Below, piece after piece: positions 31,218-41,163 of a DNA stretch of 64,000 nt; positions within the stretch are counted from its first letter, which is position 1, and each line of letters starts with the position of its first letter. The DNA lies in NCBI GenBank assembly GCA_032716605.1, contig CM064569.1, positions 11,935,493-11,999,492 of the forward strand, written 5' to 3'. Origin of the DNA: Paralithodes platypus (taxonomy: Eukaryota > Arthropoda > Malacostraca > Decapoda > Lithodidae). A model generated the notes under the pieces. That model worked only from the letters and a program-made list of their open reading frames with translations, had not been told where the DNA came from and ran no database searches. The position numbers and the translations under genes were made by a program.

Positions 31218-33701
31218 TCTGAGGGAGTTAAACAAAAGAGCAATGACACTAAAACTGAATCCAAACCTAACACCATGCCGTATGAGAAAAGTCAGGGGCT
31301 TTTTACATCACAGTATAAGCCGAAACCGAAATTTATGTGTTTTAAGTGCCACCAGGAGGGTCATAAGGCAAATGAGTGCCCTAGTCGACCTCCTCCGGCA
31401 GCCGTGTCTTTTGCTCACGGCATTGGAGTGTTCAAGAGGACATCGAAGTTTGTTAGAGGCAATTCTTCCGAGGTAAATACACTGCCAGTGCAGAAGGATC
31501 CGGAAGGCTTATTCCCTGTCCGTGATGCCTTTAGTGACCACAGGGGACTCGGTTGTGTGGAGTGGGGGGGTAGAAGACATGAGGTGAGAATTTTGCGTGA
31601 CACTGGGGCATCGCAAACATTGTTGAGGAATTTCACTGGTAAACCTGTAAATACGGCGCGGGTGGTTGTGGTTCAGGGAGTTAATGCAACAAGGTCATAC
31701 CCGCTTGTAAGAATGAAGATGGAAGTGGATGGTGTGACTCGTGACCTGGATGTAGGAATTGTGGAGAAGTTGCCTGTTGGGGGCGTCGACCTCCTTCTCG
31801 GCAACGACTTTGCGGGGCCTACTTCTGAGGCTCCGCCCTTAGTCGTTGCCGAGAAGCCGGCCGACGTGAGTAGGGAGGAGCAGGAGTGGGTTGAGAAGTG
31901 TCCGGTGCAACCTATGGCGTGTGTTGTCACCAGAGATCTTGCATCCAGGGAGTCACATTCTGGTCAACAGTCTTTAGACAAGCGGAGGAAAGGTACCGAG
32001 AAGGGGTTGGAAGTTGATGCGGTTGAGGGTTTAGTATCAACGGACATTCTCGGGGACTCATTATTAGGACCAATTTTCGAGTCTGGAGAAGACCCATTTA
32101 CTGTTACTGAGAAGGCAGAGGATGGGCTTAAAAAGACGAAGAGACAGCAACGATACACAGAGAGAGAGCAACGGGAGGCTAAATTCAGAGTAGGAGGGGG
32201 GCATGAGTTGTTTCGCAAACACTTAGATAAGCTTGCTCCTTCGGACATTCGTAAATTGCAATTAGAAGACCCGGCGGTTCTTGAATGTGGTACCGGTGCT
32301 GTCGAGTTGAAGGAGGACAGTGATGCACAGTCGGGAGATTTTTACAAGTATCCCCTGACCATCATGGAGGTAGCAACAAGGTACCCTGACGCGTACCCTA
32401 TGAGAAATGGGTCAGCGAAGACGGTGGTCCGAAACTTGCTAGAGTATTTTTCCCGGTATGGTTACCCGCAGGTAATTCAGTCAGACCAGGGATCCAACTT
32501 ACCTTCTAACCTCTTTGTTCAAGCAGTGCCGCAGCATGGGATTGTTACGGTTGTGTCATCTGCGTATCATCCGGAGAGCCAGGGTGTGTTAGAGCGATGG
32601 CACTCAGCCTTGGAATCTGTGCTTCGTTATTGTTGCTTTGAGAGTGGGAAGGGTTGGGATCTTGGCCTGCCATATGTTTTATTTGCTGCACGGGAGGTAC
32701 CTGGGGAAAGTTTGGGATTCAGCCCTAATGAGCTCGTCTTTGGACACCGCGTCAGAGGGCCTCTCCCTATGGTTAAAGAAGTATGGGAGGGCGCAGAAAA
32801 ACCTTGTTCTATGCTCAAGGGTGTCCTCGACGGTCGAGAACGGATGTTGCGCAGTCTGGAGTTGGCTGGCCGTAATTCGACTAGCTCTCAGGCCCTCATG
32901 AAGGACAGGTACGACCTCAAGGTTAAACTCAGGGAGTTTCACGGGGGTCAGGAGGTGTTGATTCTACTGCCCCTTGTAGGTCATCCCTTATCCGCGAAGT
33001 ACACTGGTCCTTATAGGGTGGTTGAGAGGCTATCGGACCTGGATTGCTTGGTGGCCGCTCCAGACAGACATAAGCGCAATCAGTTATGTCACGATAATCT
33101 CATGAGGGAGTATGTGAGGCACCCCCCTGAGCCTCTCACTTTGCCTGTGATGACGTTTAGCAGTCAAGGTGGAGAAGGAGAACGGGACAGTCAAGCTCAG
33201 GTGGAGGATAACTGGAAGGATAAGAAAGTCAAATGGGCGCCTGAGTGTGAGAAGGCATTTAGAGTAGTAAAACACCTGTTGTGCACTCACCCGATCCTCA
33301 GGGCCCCTGACTTTAGCCTACCTTTCCAACTAGCAATGGATGCTAGTGGTGTGGGGGCTGGTGCCGTCCTTATGCAAGAGGACGATGATGGCCTGGAACA
33401 TCCTGTTAGTTTCTGCTCGGAGAAGTTCAATTCAGCCCAGGGGAGCTGCTCTGTTGTCGAGAAGGAGCTACTGGCTGTTGTGCTTGGGCATTTCGAGGTC
33501 TATGTTCCAGCCTATGGTCCGGTCGTTGTAGTTTACATAGATCATCACCCTCTCAAGTTCTTGGACCAGTTTCACAATCGGAATATGAGGCTGACCAGGC
33601 GGTCACTAAGGTTATTGGTATATAACCTGGACATACGCCATATTGCCGGTTGTGACAACGTGGTTGCAGATTGTCTTTCAAGGGTATATGATCCTGGGTA
33701 G
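31152..33701 (+). CDS. pol-like polyprotein: zinc knuckle, protease, partial integrase, RNase H (849 codons)
   Basis: Residues 63-76 form a CCHC knuckle (CFKCHQEGHKANEC), the nucleocapsid part of gag. Residues 148-158 (LRDTGASQTLL) are the aspartic protease active site. About 396-540 is the integrase core: second aspartate in IQSDQG (D445) and glutamate E481 at D-35-E spacing (HPESQGVLERWH). The HHCC finger and the first catalytic aspartate are missing. A GPY/F-like segment (AKYTGPYRVVERL, 615-627) follows. Residues 688-720 look like the RT connection (WAPECEKAFRVVKHLL) and lead into RNase H (FQLAMDASGVGAGAVL, VEKELLAVV, YIDHHPLKF, DNVVADCLSR). No RT palm (YxDD) exists. The frame is open throughout despite these gaps. 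Start position is uncertain because translation probably comes from a gag-pol shift. Confidence 0.85.
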   Translation: MTRSRHMSFWFTLPYDAIASYMSEGVKQKSNDTKTESKPNTMPYEKSQGLFTSQYKPKPKFMCFKCHQEGHKANECPSRPPPAAVSFAHGIGVFKRTSKFVRGNSSEVNTLPVQKDPEGLFPVRDAFSDHRGLGCVEWGGRRHEVRILRDTGASQTLLRNFTGKPVNTARVVVVQGVNATRSYPLVRMKMEVDGVTRDLDVGIVEKLPVGGVDLLLGNDFAGPTSEAPPLVVAEKPADVSREEQEWVEKCPVQPMACVVTRDLASRESHSGQQSLDKRRKGTEKGLEVDAVEGLVSTDILGDSLLGPIFESGEDPFTVTEKAEDGLKKTKRQQRYTEREQREAKFRVGGGHELFRKHLDKLAPSDIRKLQLEDPAVLECGTGAVELKEDSDAQSGDFYKYPLTIMEVATRYPDAYPMRNGSAKTVVRNLLEYFSRYGYPQVIQSDQGSNLPSNLFVQAVPQHGIVTVVSSAYHPESQGVLERWHSALESVLRYCCFESGKGWDLGLPYVLFAAREVPGESLGFSPNELVFGHRVRGPLPMVKEVWEGAEKPCSMLKGVLDGRERMLRSLELAGRNSTSSQALMKDRYDLKVKLREFHGGQEVLILLPLVGHPLSAKYTGPYRVVERLSDLDCLVAAPDRHKRNQLCHDNLMREYVRHPPEPLTLPVMTFSSQGGEGERDSQAQVEDNWKDKKVKWAPECEKAFRVVKHLLCTHPILRAPDFSLPFQLAMDASGVGAGAVLMQEDDDGLEHPVSFCSEKFNSAQGSCSVVEKELLAVVLGHFEVYVPAYGPVVVVYIDHHPLKFLDQFHNRNMRLTRRSLRLLVYNLDIRHIAGCDNVVADCLSRVYDPG

Positions 33702-34174
33702 ATTGACACACGGGTAGCCTCCTGCTTTAGTTTGAATAGTATTTTGCGCTTGGTGCTTGTTGGCTCGCGGTTGTAGCCCAGCGTATTGGGTCGTAAAGCA
33801 GGAGTTGAGCGTTTGGTATAGAAGAACAAACTAGGCTTGCCCCTATAGTGCAGCCGAAATAAACAAATTAAAAACATAAACATCAAATAAAAAACTCTTT
33901 CTTTGATAGTTGAATTTGTTCAGTATGTTATAGCAGTCATTCTGAGTTGCACTCCTCTCAGAATGCTGGGCTAGAGAAGCTCGCTCTTGAGGAGCATAAC
34001 TACATATGATTTAACCTAATGTGTTGGGGAGGGTTATAATTTTGTAAAATGTTTTGTTGAGAACTGTGCCAGATATTTGACTGCCGCTGGGTGATGGGAA
34101 GTAGAGATATAGCATGGGTTCTAACAATCAGATTTTTGTGAGCCTTGGGCCTCTGAGAAAAATCTTGGGGGGGG
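33702..34174 (+). other. 3' untranslated region and polypurine tract of the LTR element
   Basis: No coding domain lies between the RNase H stop and the 3' LTR, so nothing corresponds to a downstream integrase. A GAGAAAAATCTTGGGGGGGG run (about 34155-34174) directly abuts the LTR and is the likely plus-strand primer. Confidence 0.7.
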
Positions 34175-35966
34175 TGTGACGTTAACCACTCCGTTAGAAC
34201 CGCATGGCTTGTCCTACAGTGACTCGCTAGGATCGCCAGGGCAGTGGATGTGGCTACAGTTGATGTATTGTTGTGTGCTTTATTTCATATGAAAGCTCGT
34301 ATCATGGGCAGTCCAGAAAGGCTCTTTGTTTTCACCCATGTCAAGGCTTTATATATTTAATTGCAAAGTATATGTTTTATCATTAAGTAGTAATGATAGG
34401 ATTTGAGAGAGAGAGAGAGTAGAACAGAGTGTGGGGAGGCGCGCAGTGTTTTGCTATACTCGATGACGTCATAGCTGGCTGGCCTCTTGGAGGAGTTTTT
34501 TAACCATGCTTGGTGACGTCATGTTTGGCTGGCTTCTTTGTCATTGGCTATAGGACTTGTTACCCCTTTTTCTACGCGGTGCGAGCTAGTGCTAGTATAT
34601 ATACAGCTTTCTCGCCACTCTCTCCCTCAAATCTGGTTTCTTGAACGCATCCCTCTTATACCTTTGATATCTGTCCCCCCTCCGCACCTGAGAACCTTTT
34701 CCTCTGCCTATCTCTCTCATTTTCCATATCTTTCACCAGCTTTTATTAATATTATACCCCCTCTGGTTAACTCTGCAAAATCATCTTCATGCTGGCCAGT
34801 TGTATTGTGCGTTAAGGTCTTATATAACCCATGTATGTTTAGTTGTTAAGATAAGTTGATCACGAAGCATTGGTTGGCATTCATATTGTTCAGTACCGCT
34901 TCCTATAATTATTAGTGTTCTGCTGGATTAGATAATGCTAGACTAGGAGTCTGATACTATAAGGTATTGCTTCCGATGGGTGCTGGCTTTAGTTAAAAGC
35001 TGCACGACATACCTGAGAACTGGAGTTGATTGGGTAAGTTCTAGTCTGTGTGCCATTGAGAGTAGAGCATGCACGAATGAGGGCTTTTTGCCTATACCAT
35101 TCTGCACTGTTCTAAGCTCGTTGTTTGTCTTTGAGGTACGCCAGGAGAACGCTTAATACTTCGGTATTAAAGTTTCTCAAGAGCTACCCTTCATTATAAC
35201 GTAATATTTGACGCACAGACTTGAGATTTGCACTAGGCTATGCGGCATGCCATGCGCACCAGTATCTCGTATCATTGACTCTAGCTAGACTTTATCAGTC
35301 ACAGTAGACATTAAGTATATTAAACCAATTACTCTTTTTATGCATACCCGTTTATGATTACACAAGCATTTCGCAGCCTAGTTTGATGTATTGAGACACA
35401 AACGACTTAGGCTCTTTTTGTTGATAGGAATACTGCATTGTCGTGGCGATTATTATTGTTGTAGCGTTTAGGATATTCTTGGCTCCGACTGCATTATATC
35501 TCCTGCCTTTTTGTGTGCATAGCCTGCACGAGCATTGTTCCGCTGCCTGCCTTTTTGGGTTCCATTTCCGATTCGAGCATCTTGATAGCATCTAACATTT
35601 AAAGAAGATTCCTTGTTGGTGGGACTTTAGTGCACTTTCTTTCATGCAGGAGTGCCTGACATTTATTGATTAAAGTAACGTAAGCTGTAACTTCTCTTAC
35701 CACCTTACTTTGCATACCATAACCAAGCACCTTCGGTTATAGGTAGTAATAGGCTGTTTTCACATAACAGTAAGCCTAGAGTAGATGCACATTTATTGAG
35801 AGTTTATTAACCTATTATTGCATATAGAACTCTGGAGAGTATTTGTGTTCCTTGTTCACTGGGAATATACATCAGAGGTTGGATCTAGCGCTTTCTGTTG
35901 TAGCATTTATGCCATTACTAGTCCAATGAATAAGAACCCTGATATATTTAAACCTCAGTCGTAACA
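34175..35966 (+). repeat. 3' LTR
   Basis: 1792 bp, near-identical to the 5' LTR apart from a shorter (GA)n tract and a few small indels. It has two intact TGACGTCA motifs (34464-34471 and 34514-34521) and the same TATA region (near 34596). Confidence 0.95.
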
Positions 35967-36252
35967 ACCCCCATCCAGGTGTCGATTTCTTCCTGGCGAG
36001 CGATAGCGAGCCAGCGTTGTATCGAGAAATCCGGCTTCGCCGGTGACATTTTTCTATTGAAAAATGTATAAATTTAGCTTGTTGTCAAAACATAAATATA
36101 GATATGCTGGCTCGCTATCGCTCGCCAGGAAAATATTGACACCTGGATGGGGGTAAATGTCTTAAAACAGTAGGCTGAATGGGGCCGAATGGATACAAGC
36201 CAAAGAGAAAGGGAGAGAAAGAGAAAAAAAAAGCGAGGTTGGGTCCCTTTAA
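35967..36252. repeat. Right part of fold-back MITE split by the LTR element
   Basis: Continues the MITE begun at 27558 (CCCCATCCAGGTGTCGATT) through GGCGAGCGATAGCGAGCC, a CCGGCTTCGCCGG centre and the inverted arm, ending CCCTTTAA with TTAA at 36249-36252. Confidence 0.85.
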
Positions 36253-36329
36253 GGCTTAAACCAACAGTTGTTCTCACCATTCCCTGCTAAGGGTTAAGGA
36301 CCTTCCTGCTGTCGGCACCCCAATTAAGT

Positions 36330-36785
36330 ACTTGCGAGTTTCAGGCTATAAGGAAGTTCGGCCTTTAAACATCGATATTAAACACATATACAGTAATAAT
36401 GTCGATAGCTGATTGATAGGAAGTATAATTAGTTTGGTTTAAACATCGATATTAAACACATATACAGTAATAATGTCGATAGCTGATTGATAGGAAGTAT
36501 AATTAGTATGGTCTTAAACATCGATATTAAACACATATACAGTAATAATGTCGATAGCTGATTGATAGGAAGTATAATTAGTTTGGTCTTAAACATCGAT
36601 ATTAAACACATATACAGTAATAATGTCGATAGCTGATTGATAGGAAGTATAATTAGTTTGGTTTTGTGTATGTATAAATGTACTACAACCATATTGCGTA
36701 TGTATAAATGTACTACAACCATATTTTACTTGTTAAATATCGATAGTTATAGCTTCAACTTCCTTATAGCCTGAAACTCGCAAGT
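36330..36785. repeat. Terminal inverted repeats enclosing two tandem arrays
   Basis: Perfect 29-bp inverted arms (36330-36358, starting ACTTGCGAGTTTCAGGC; and 36757-36785) enclose four copies of a 74-75 bp unit (AAACATCGATATTAAACAC..., from 36367) and two copies of a 30-bp unit (ATGTATAAATGTACTACAAC, 36666-36725). No coding frame beyond the repeats. Probably a DNA element whose interior was expanded. Confidence 0.85.
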
Positions 36786-36806
36786 GGTCGATTGGTGTGA
36801 CGGCAA

Positions 36807-37005
36807 TTAAGCCCTTCTGTACCGGCGACGTCATTTTGATTTGATACTACCTACATTGAGATGATTGTATGAACCTTAGGAAAGATATATGGTAGCTGAC
36901 AGAATTTATTGAGATAGTCTGTAGGCTTTTTGATTGGTAGACATCCATATCTGAATAGTTGTCAGAATATAATGAAAAAGACGTCGCCGGTTCAGAAGTG
37001 GTTAA
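36807..37005. repeat. TTAA-flanked MITE, CTTCTGTACCGGCGACGTC family (199 bp)
   Basis: TTAA at 36807-36810 and 37002-37005. Left end CCCTTCTGTACCGGCGACG; right end, reversed, CACTTCTGAACCGGCGACG. Inside are inverted AGATGATTGTATGAACC-like segments. Sister copies at 40911-41124 and 42170-42391. PiggyBac-like termini; no coding. Confidence 0.85.
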
Positions 37006-37376
37006 TATATTTACTGAAAAGTACTCTTGTTGTTAAGCTGTAGCTGTTTTTTTTCTTGTTTTTCTTTGTTTTTTTGGCTCAGCCAAGTTCTTGATAGGTG
37101 AAGAAGTTCACATTCCTTAGGGTTTTTTTCTGTTAACGTTTTAATATGAGATATCAAAACCGTTATTATCTATTGTCAATTTAGTTTGTGAAACCTTAAC
37201 ATGCACATAGTTGTTTATTTCAAAGGGTTGGCTTGGATAGAAAAGTCTGCATGCCGATGTGAGATCATAAAATGTGTTTTTGATATAATTAAAGTGATAT
37301 TATTTGCTAGAAGTCATGAGATACCTTATTCTGTGTTAGTATTCAGGATATTATTTATTACGATCACTTTTGTTGA
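37006..37376. other. No gene seen
   Basis: AT-rich sequence; may include the decayed 3' part of the adjacent LINE relic but nothing definite. Confidence 0.35.
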
Positions 37377-37960
37377 AACTTAGAGTCCCCAGGAAAAGTA
37401 TGAATTCTAGAATATTGCGAGTTTGATATGGTTGATATAGATAAGAGAAAATAAATAATCAATAATAGACTCATGTGGTATCCCAGAAAGGAGTTTAAGC
37501 TTGTTAGAAATTTCCCTATTTATTTGTACATGTTATACTGATAGCGGTCTGTTTAATAGCTGGATAATAACTTACGATTGAATCCTCTTAAAAACCTGGA
37601 ATCATGATCCAATGTGCCAAAGGTCTTTGACAGATCGAGAAACACACTAATTGACACCACGTTTCTAACAAAGGTTTCCAAAAATATGCTTAATGAATCA
37701 CAGTAGTGCATTTGAAGAGGTAAAATGAAAGTTAATTGAATGGGAAAAACCTGTTGATGTGAAGGTGTTCTATCAAATGTGCATATACAATATGCACAAT
37801 TGATCCTGAAAATTTACCGAGAGTTGAGAACCAGGTATTTGTCTGATCAAATTTTGATTGAACTTCAATGGCGTTGCTAGATCGTTCTTTTCATAAGAAA
37901 ATCATTCAGTTGAAGATTATATAGTTTGACTTATGTGAGTGAAAGGGGCCCTCTGGTGGT
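37377..37960 (-). pseudogene. Old LINE reverse-transcriptase relic
   Basis: The minus strand reads, with stops and shifts, VSISVFLDLSKTFGTLDHD (RT palm motif A, compare FIDLSKAFDTVDHD), then a VPQGS-like stretch degraded to GYHMSLLLIIYFLLSIST. The order fits the fingers-palm of a CR1/L2-like LINE. It is far more decayed than the other copies here. Confidence 0.5.
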
Positions 37961-38067
37961 CTTGCAACCATTAGTTGTTTTCCTAGTACAATTTGAGGGG
38001 TCAATTATAAAGTACTTGATAGTGCTAGACAAAAATGTCATAAAACAGTAAATGACTGTCAGGATAA

Positions 38068-38279
38068 AGCCGGTATCATACGAGAGCTTTTATACTCAAT
38101 ATTCGATGGTCACACATTTTTCTGGCAACATTTCTGGAATATCTTACACCGGTATTGGAAACTAGACTGATGGTGGATGAATTTAAGTACAAGAAATATT
38201 TTAAACGTTGACCTCATAAGCTGCCAGACCAGTGTTGAGGATAAATGTTGAGGGAAAAATCGCTAGTGTGATACCGGCT
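38068..38279. repeat. MITE with AGCCGGTATCACAC ends, copy 1 (212 bp)
   Basis: Ends AGCCGGTATCATACGAGAG and, reversed, AGCCGGTATCACACTAGCG. The interior (CTGGCAACATTTCTGGAAT, GACCTCATAAGCTGCCAGAC) matches 43033-43244 in reverse orientation. Confidence 0.8.
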
Positions 38280-38644
38280 ATAGTATATGGTGTGTTGTGC
38301 TTTGACAACTTCTCCTGTGTTTTCAAAAATTAGGTTGTTATTATTGGATTCCATTTTTCTATTTCAAGTACAGTATTTAAAATATACCTATTACAGTAGT
38401 TTTATATGTGATTGCATTTATCACCATATTCTAAAAAGGGGATTGTTCTAATTATATATATTCCGAGTAGCCATTATGAAAATATATATTATCTTCTACA
38501 GCAGCTGTAGGTTGGATAATACAATATTTGAAGTTCTTGGAGATGTCAATCAGAATTGTATCCATTTGTTCCAGTTCTCCTTAGGCTCAGCCTTGTAAGT
38601 TGTATTCCATGGCAAAACTTAAATAATTTCATCATCTCCTGTCA
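38280..38644. other. No gene seen
   Basis: AT-rich sequence without recognised frame or repeat. Confidence 0.4.
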
Positions 38645-39015
38645 TTAAAGGGGGATGTTTTTTTGTTGGCCCCCCTTCTCCCTCATGTTTAACCCCATTA
38701 GTTTTGAGATTTTAAGAGATTCGGCCCATTAGTTGGCAGTTTTAAGACCTTTCACCCAATTTTTGTTTCTTTTCAATATTAGGAAATCTCGTGCCATTTA
38801 GGTGTCGATTTTTTCCTGGCGAGCGATGGTGAGCCTGCAATTTTACGAGGAATCGGCCTTCGGCCAGGAAATGTTTCTACCGAAAAATGTACAAATCTAT
38901 CTCGAAGGGCGGTCTTCAGGATAATTTATTAAGGTTGATGGAAGTGTAGGGAAGAAACGAAATCAATAAAAACATTATATATAAATAGACTATTGAATAA
39001 ACTCTACCCCCTTAA
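38645..39015. repeat. TTAA-flanked MITE, GCGAGCGATAGCGAGC family (371 bp)
   Basis: TTAAAGGGGGATG at the left and CTACCCCCTTAA at the right. Landmarks TCTCCCTCATGTTTAACCCC, CATTTAGGTGTCGATTTT, GGCGAGCGATGGTGAGCC, GGCCTTCGGCC. No coding. Confidence 0.85.
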
Positions 39016-39099
39016 ATATGATTTGCACATATGCAGGAGGTTAACGTCAGCGTGCGCAGTTAAAGACAATAACAGTTATACAGTTACTTAGTCGTTCAA

Positions 39100-39678
39100 C
39101 TATAGTCCGTTCATTATAAGTAGGCCATAATTCGTAAACCTAACCTTTCTAACTTAAGGGGACCGACCCCCTTTTTTTATCTCCTTTTCCCTCTGTCTCT
39201 AGCTTGTATTCATTCGGCCCCATTCACCCTACGGTTTTAAGACGTTTACCCCCATCCAGGTGTCAATATTTTCCTGGCGAGCGGTAGCGAGCCAGCATAT
39301 ACTGTATATATTTTTGTTTTGACATAAGCTAAATTTTTTAATTTGTCTCCGGCGAAGCCGGATTTCTCCATACAATGCTGGCTCACTATCGCTCGACAGG
39401 AAGAAATCACCACCTGGATGGGGATAAACGTCTTAAAACAGTTGGCTGAATGGGGCCGAATGGATACAAGCCAGAGAAAGAGAGAAAAGGATAGAAATAA
39501 ATAAAAAACAGGTGACCCCCTTAAAAGAGGCTAGAGGAAATGGGCTGTGAATTTCCACACCCTATGCCTTTGTTTACTCTTCCCAAATGGCAGAAATATT
39601 AGCTCAATTACTCAAGTCAATTGTTAGATAAAGAGGTTAGTGGCGGTTGTTGGCCCAGTTACAATGAATGGGCTATAG
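39100..39678. repeat. CTATAG-ended MITE, copy 1, carrying a nested MITE
   Basis: Ends CTATAGTCCGTTCATTATAA and, reversed, CTATAGCCCATTCATTGTAA form about 28-bp inverted repeats. Its own length is about 210 bp after removing the TTAA-flanked insert 39154-39524. A second copy lies at 47578-47791. Confidence 0.8.
39154..39524. repeat. TTAA-flanked fold-back MITE (371 bp), nested
   Basis: TTAAGGGGACCGACCCCC at the left, GGTGACCCCCTTAA at the right. The two halves are mutually inverted around a CCGGCGAAGCCGG centre. Close to 20834-21220. Inserted into the CTATAG-ended MITE. Confidence 0.85.
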
Positions 39679-39839
39679 TAGTCAAGAAGAACGCATACAT
39701 CTGCCTACGTATTTAATACCTCTGTTTTTATATACTGTAGAAGTACACAAAACAACAATATATAATATAATACATAATTAGTAATTGAGCGAATGTGCGT
39801 ACTAATTATGTAGTTTGCTTATTTTGCACAGTTAGTGTG

Positions 39840-40195
39840 TGTATGTGTGTGTGTGTGTGGAAGGGGGGGGGGGGGTAGTTTGCTCCCTAGACCTTTATCA
39901 AGCTTTAACAAAAAAACACACACACACAAACAAAACAAACACACATCTTTCTGTAGAGAAATATCCTGGCTGAAGGCCGATTACTTTTAAATTACAGGTT
40001 CGCTCTCGCTCGTAAGAAACAAATAGAAACCACAATGGCACGAAAGGACTTAATAGTACAAATTAAATTGGGAGAAGAGAGTTCTAACAAACATCAAACT
40101 AAAGAGGCGAACACTCAAACATCTAAAAAATATTATGGGGCTGAACATGAGGGACAATTGGATCCAGAAAATACAAAATCCTTCCCTTGAACGCG
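39840..40195. repeat. (GT)n/G tract and degraded MITE relic
   Basis: GTGTGTGTGTGTGG and a G-run at 39839-39876 are followed by a degraded member of the GCGAGCGATAGCGAGC family (TAGTTTGCTCCCTAGACC, GGTTCGCTCTCGCTCG, GGGGCTGAACATGAGGG). Confidence 0.55.
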
Positions 40196-40750
40196 TTTCA
40201 GAGGCAGACAAATATTAATATTCCTTGTTAAGCAAAAGGTTATGATAAGATCAGTTTGTTGATCCCCATATGAATTTTGATTGTTTTCGTATAATTCTGT
40301 GAACTCGCAATCAGGCACAATGCTTCCTGATTTTGAAATATCCATGGCGCAGTAAGTGGAAGAGAACAAAAGGTCATTATGTTTTGGTGTAACTGAGAAC
40401 AATAAAGATGAAACTGTGTTGGTGATCATGTGCAGGGTATATGCGTGCTGGTCGGAACACAAAGGTCGACTTGTTGTTTTGTGATGTCAAGTGAAGAGAG
40501 AGGTCGTCTAAGAGAAAAAGAACTGTTGCACTTAATCTGCCGGGAGTTTGCGCATAGGTTGGAGCTTAAAGGTCGGGTTGTTGTGCTACGAAGTCATGTG
40601 AGGAGGGGGGCGGGTTGGGAGAAAAAGGTGGAAATGTTTTGCCGTTTTCACTGGGACTCACACGGGGATTCTGCGCTCACTGGGATTCTGCGCACACGGG
40701 GAGGCACAAAGGTTATGATATTATGATAGGATGGCAGGTGATGAGGGTGG
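40196..40750. other. Upstream region of the IR first exon; imperfect direct repeats
   Basis: Two imperfect ~45-bp blocks (AAAGGTCGACTTGTTGTTTTG at 40461; AAAGGTCGGGTTGTTGTGCT at 40569) suggest local duplication. Frame 40430-40726 spans both but has no recognised family. Any promoter of the receptor gene should lie here; no clear TATA box was seen. Confidence 0.4.
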
Positions 40751-40898
40751 ATGGCTCTGGCAGGTCACTCACTCGACATGGAGACCTTCTGGAGAGACCT
40801 TCTGGGGCGGCTCCTGCTGCTAGTGTTGTTGGTGGTGATGGTGGTTGTGGTGCCAGGTCCTGCCTCAGCCCTTGCACCTCGAGCTACATCTCTCTCAA
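40751..40898 (+). CDS. Ionotropic receptor (IR), candidate exon 1: signal peptide
   Basis: From ATG 40751 the frame encodes a charged N-region (MALAGHSLDMETFWRDLLGR) followed by a hydrophobic run (LLLLVLLVVMVVVV) and a small-residue cleavage context (PGPASA, then LAP): a textbook signal peptide. A donor-like CAA|GTAGGA lies at 40898/40899. The exon holds 49 codons plus one base. The receptor exon starting at 55091 contributes two bases before its frame, so they join in phase as ...SLS-N-VVALAGETL. The first intron would be 14.2 kb and filled with repeats. The linkage is inferred from phase and from the signal-peptide exon that such receptors need; transcripts are needed to prove it. Confidence 0.5.
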
Positions 40899-40910
40899 GT
40901 AGGAGGCTCT

Positions 40911-41124
40911 TTAACACTTTCAGTACCGGTGTCCTACATTTAACTTTATTCTAGGTACTATACGACGATTTTATTTAACTTATAAAGGGTATCCAGCAAT
41001 TAACAGGCTTCGAACTATCTAACTTATCCCTTTCTACTACCACAAATCCTTCATAAGCTGCATAAAATCGTCTAAATATAGCTAAAATGTAATAAAAAGA
41101 CGTCGCCGGTACAGAAGGGGTTAA
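40911..41124. repeat. TTAA-flanked MITE, CTTCTGTACCGGCGACGTC family, copy 2
   Basis: TTAA at 40911-40914 and 41121-41124. Right end reversed: CCCCTTCTGTACCGGCGACG; left end, more diverged: CACTTTCAGTACCGGTGTCC. It lies in the presumed first intron just after the donor. Confidence 0.8.
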
Positions 41125-41163
41125 GCGTGATGTGTGTTTTTATTAGACGGAATGGAGACTATA

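Larger units (their letters stand above)
27659..35966 (+). mobile_element. Ty3/gypsy-type LTR retrotransposon with integrase upstream of RNase H and no RT
   Basis: An 8.3-kb element has direct LTRs (27659-29472 and 34175-35966), each TG...CA, flanked by the 4-bp target duplication ACCC (27655-27658 and 35967-35970). The empty site is reconstructed from related MITE copies (GTTTACCCCCATCC at 39246). Internally it has a candidate primer-binding site, gag, zinc knuckle, protease, part of integrase, and RNase H, then a G-rich purine tract. LTRs differ by few substitutions and small indels, so insertion is fairly recent. The pol order PR-IN-RH recalls the Gmr1 group of Ty3/gypsy elements (PR-IN-RT-RH), but the RT domain is absent. 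It is probably nonautonomous. Confidence 0.9.

Noticed and set aside
40430..40726. 99-codon frame upstream of the IR exon
   Set aside because: Spans an imperfect local duplication and has no recognisable domain; treated as noncoding.
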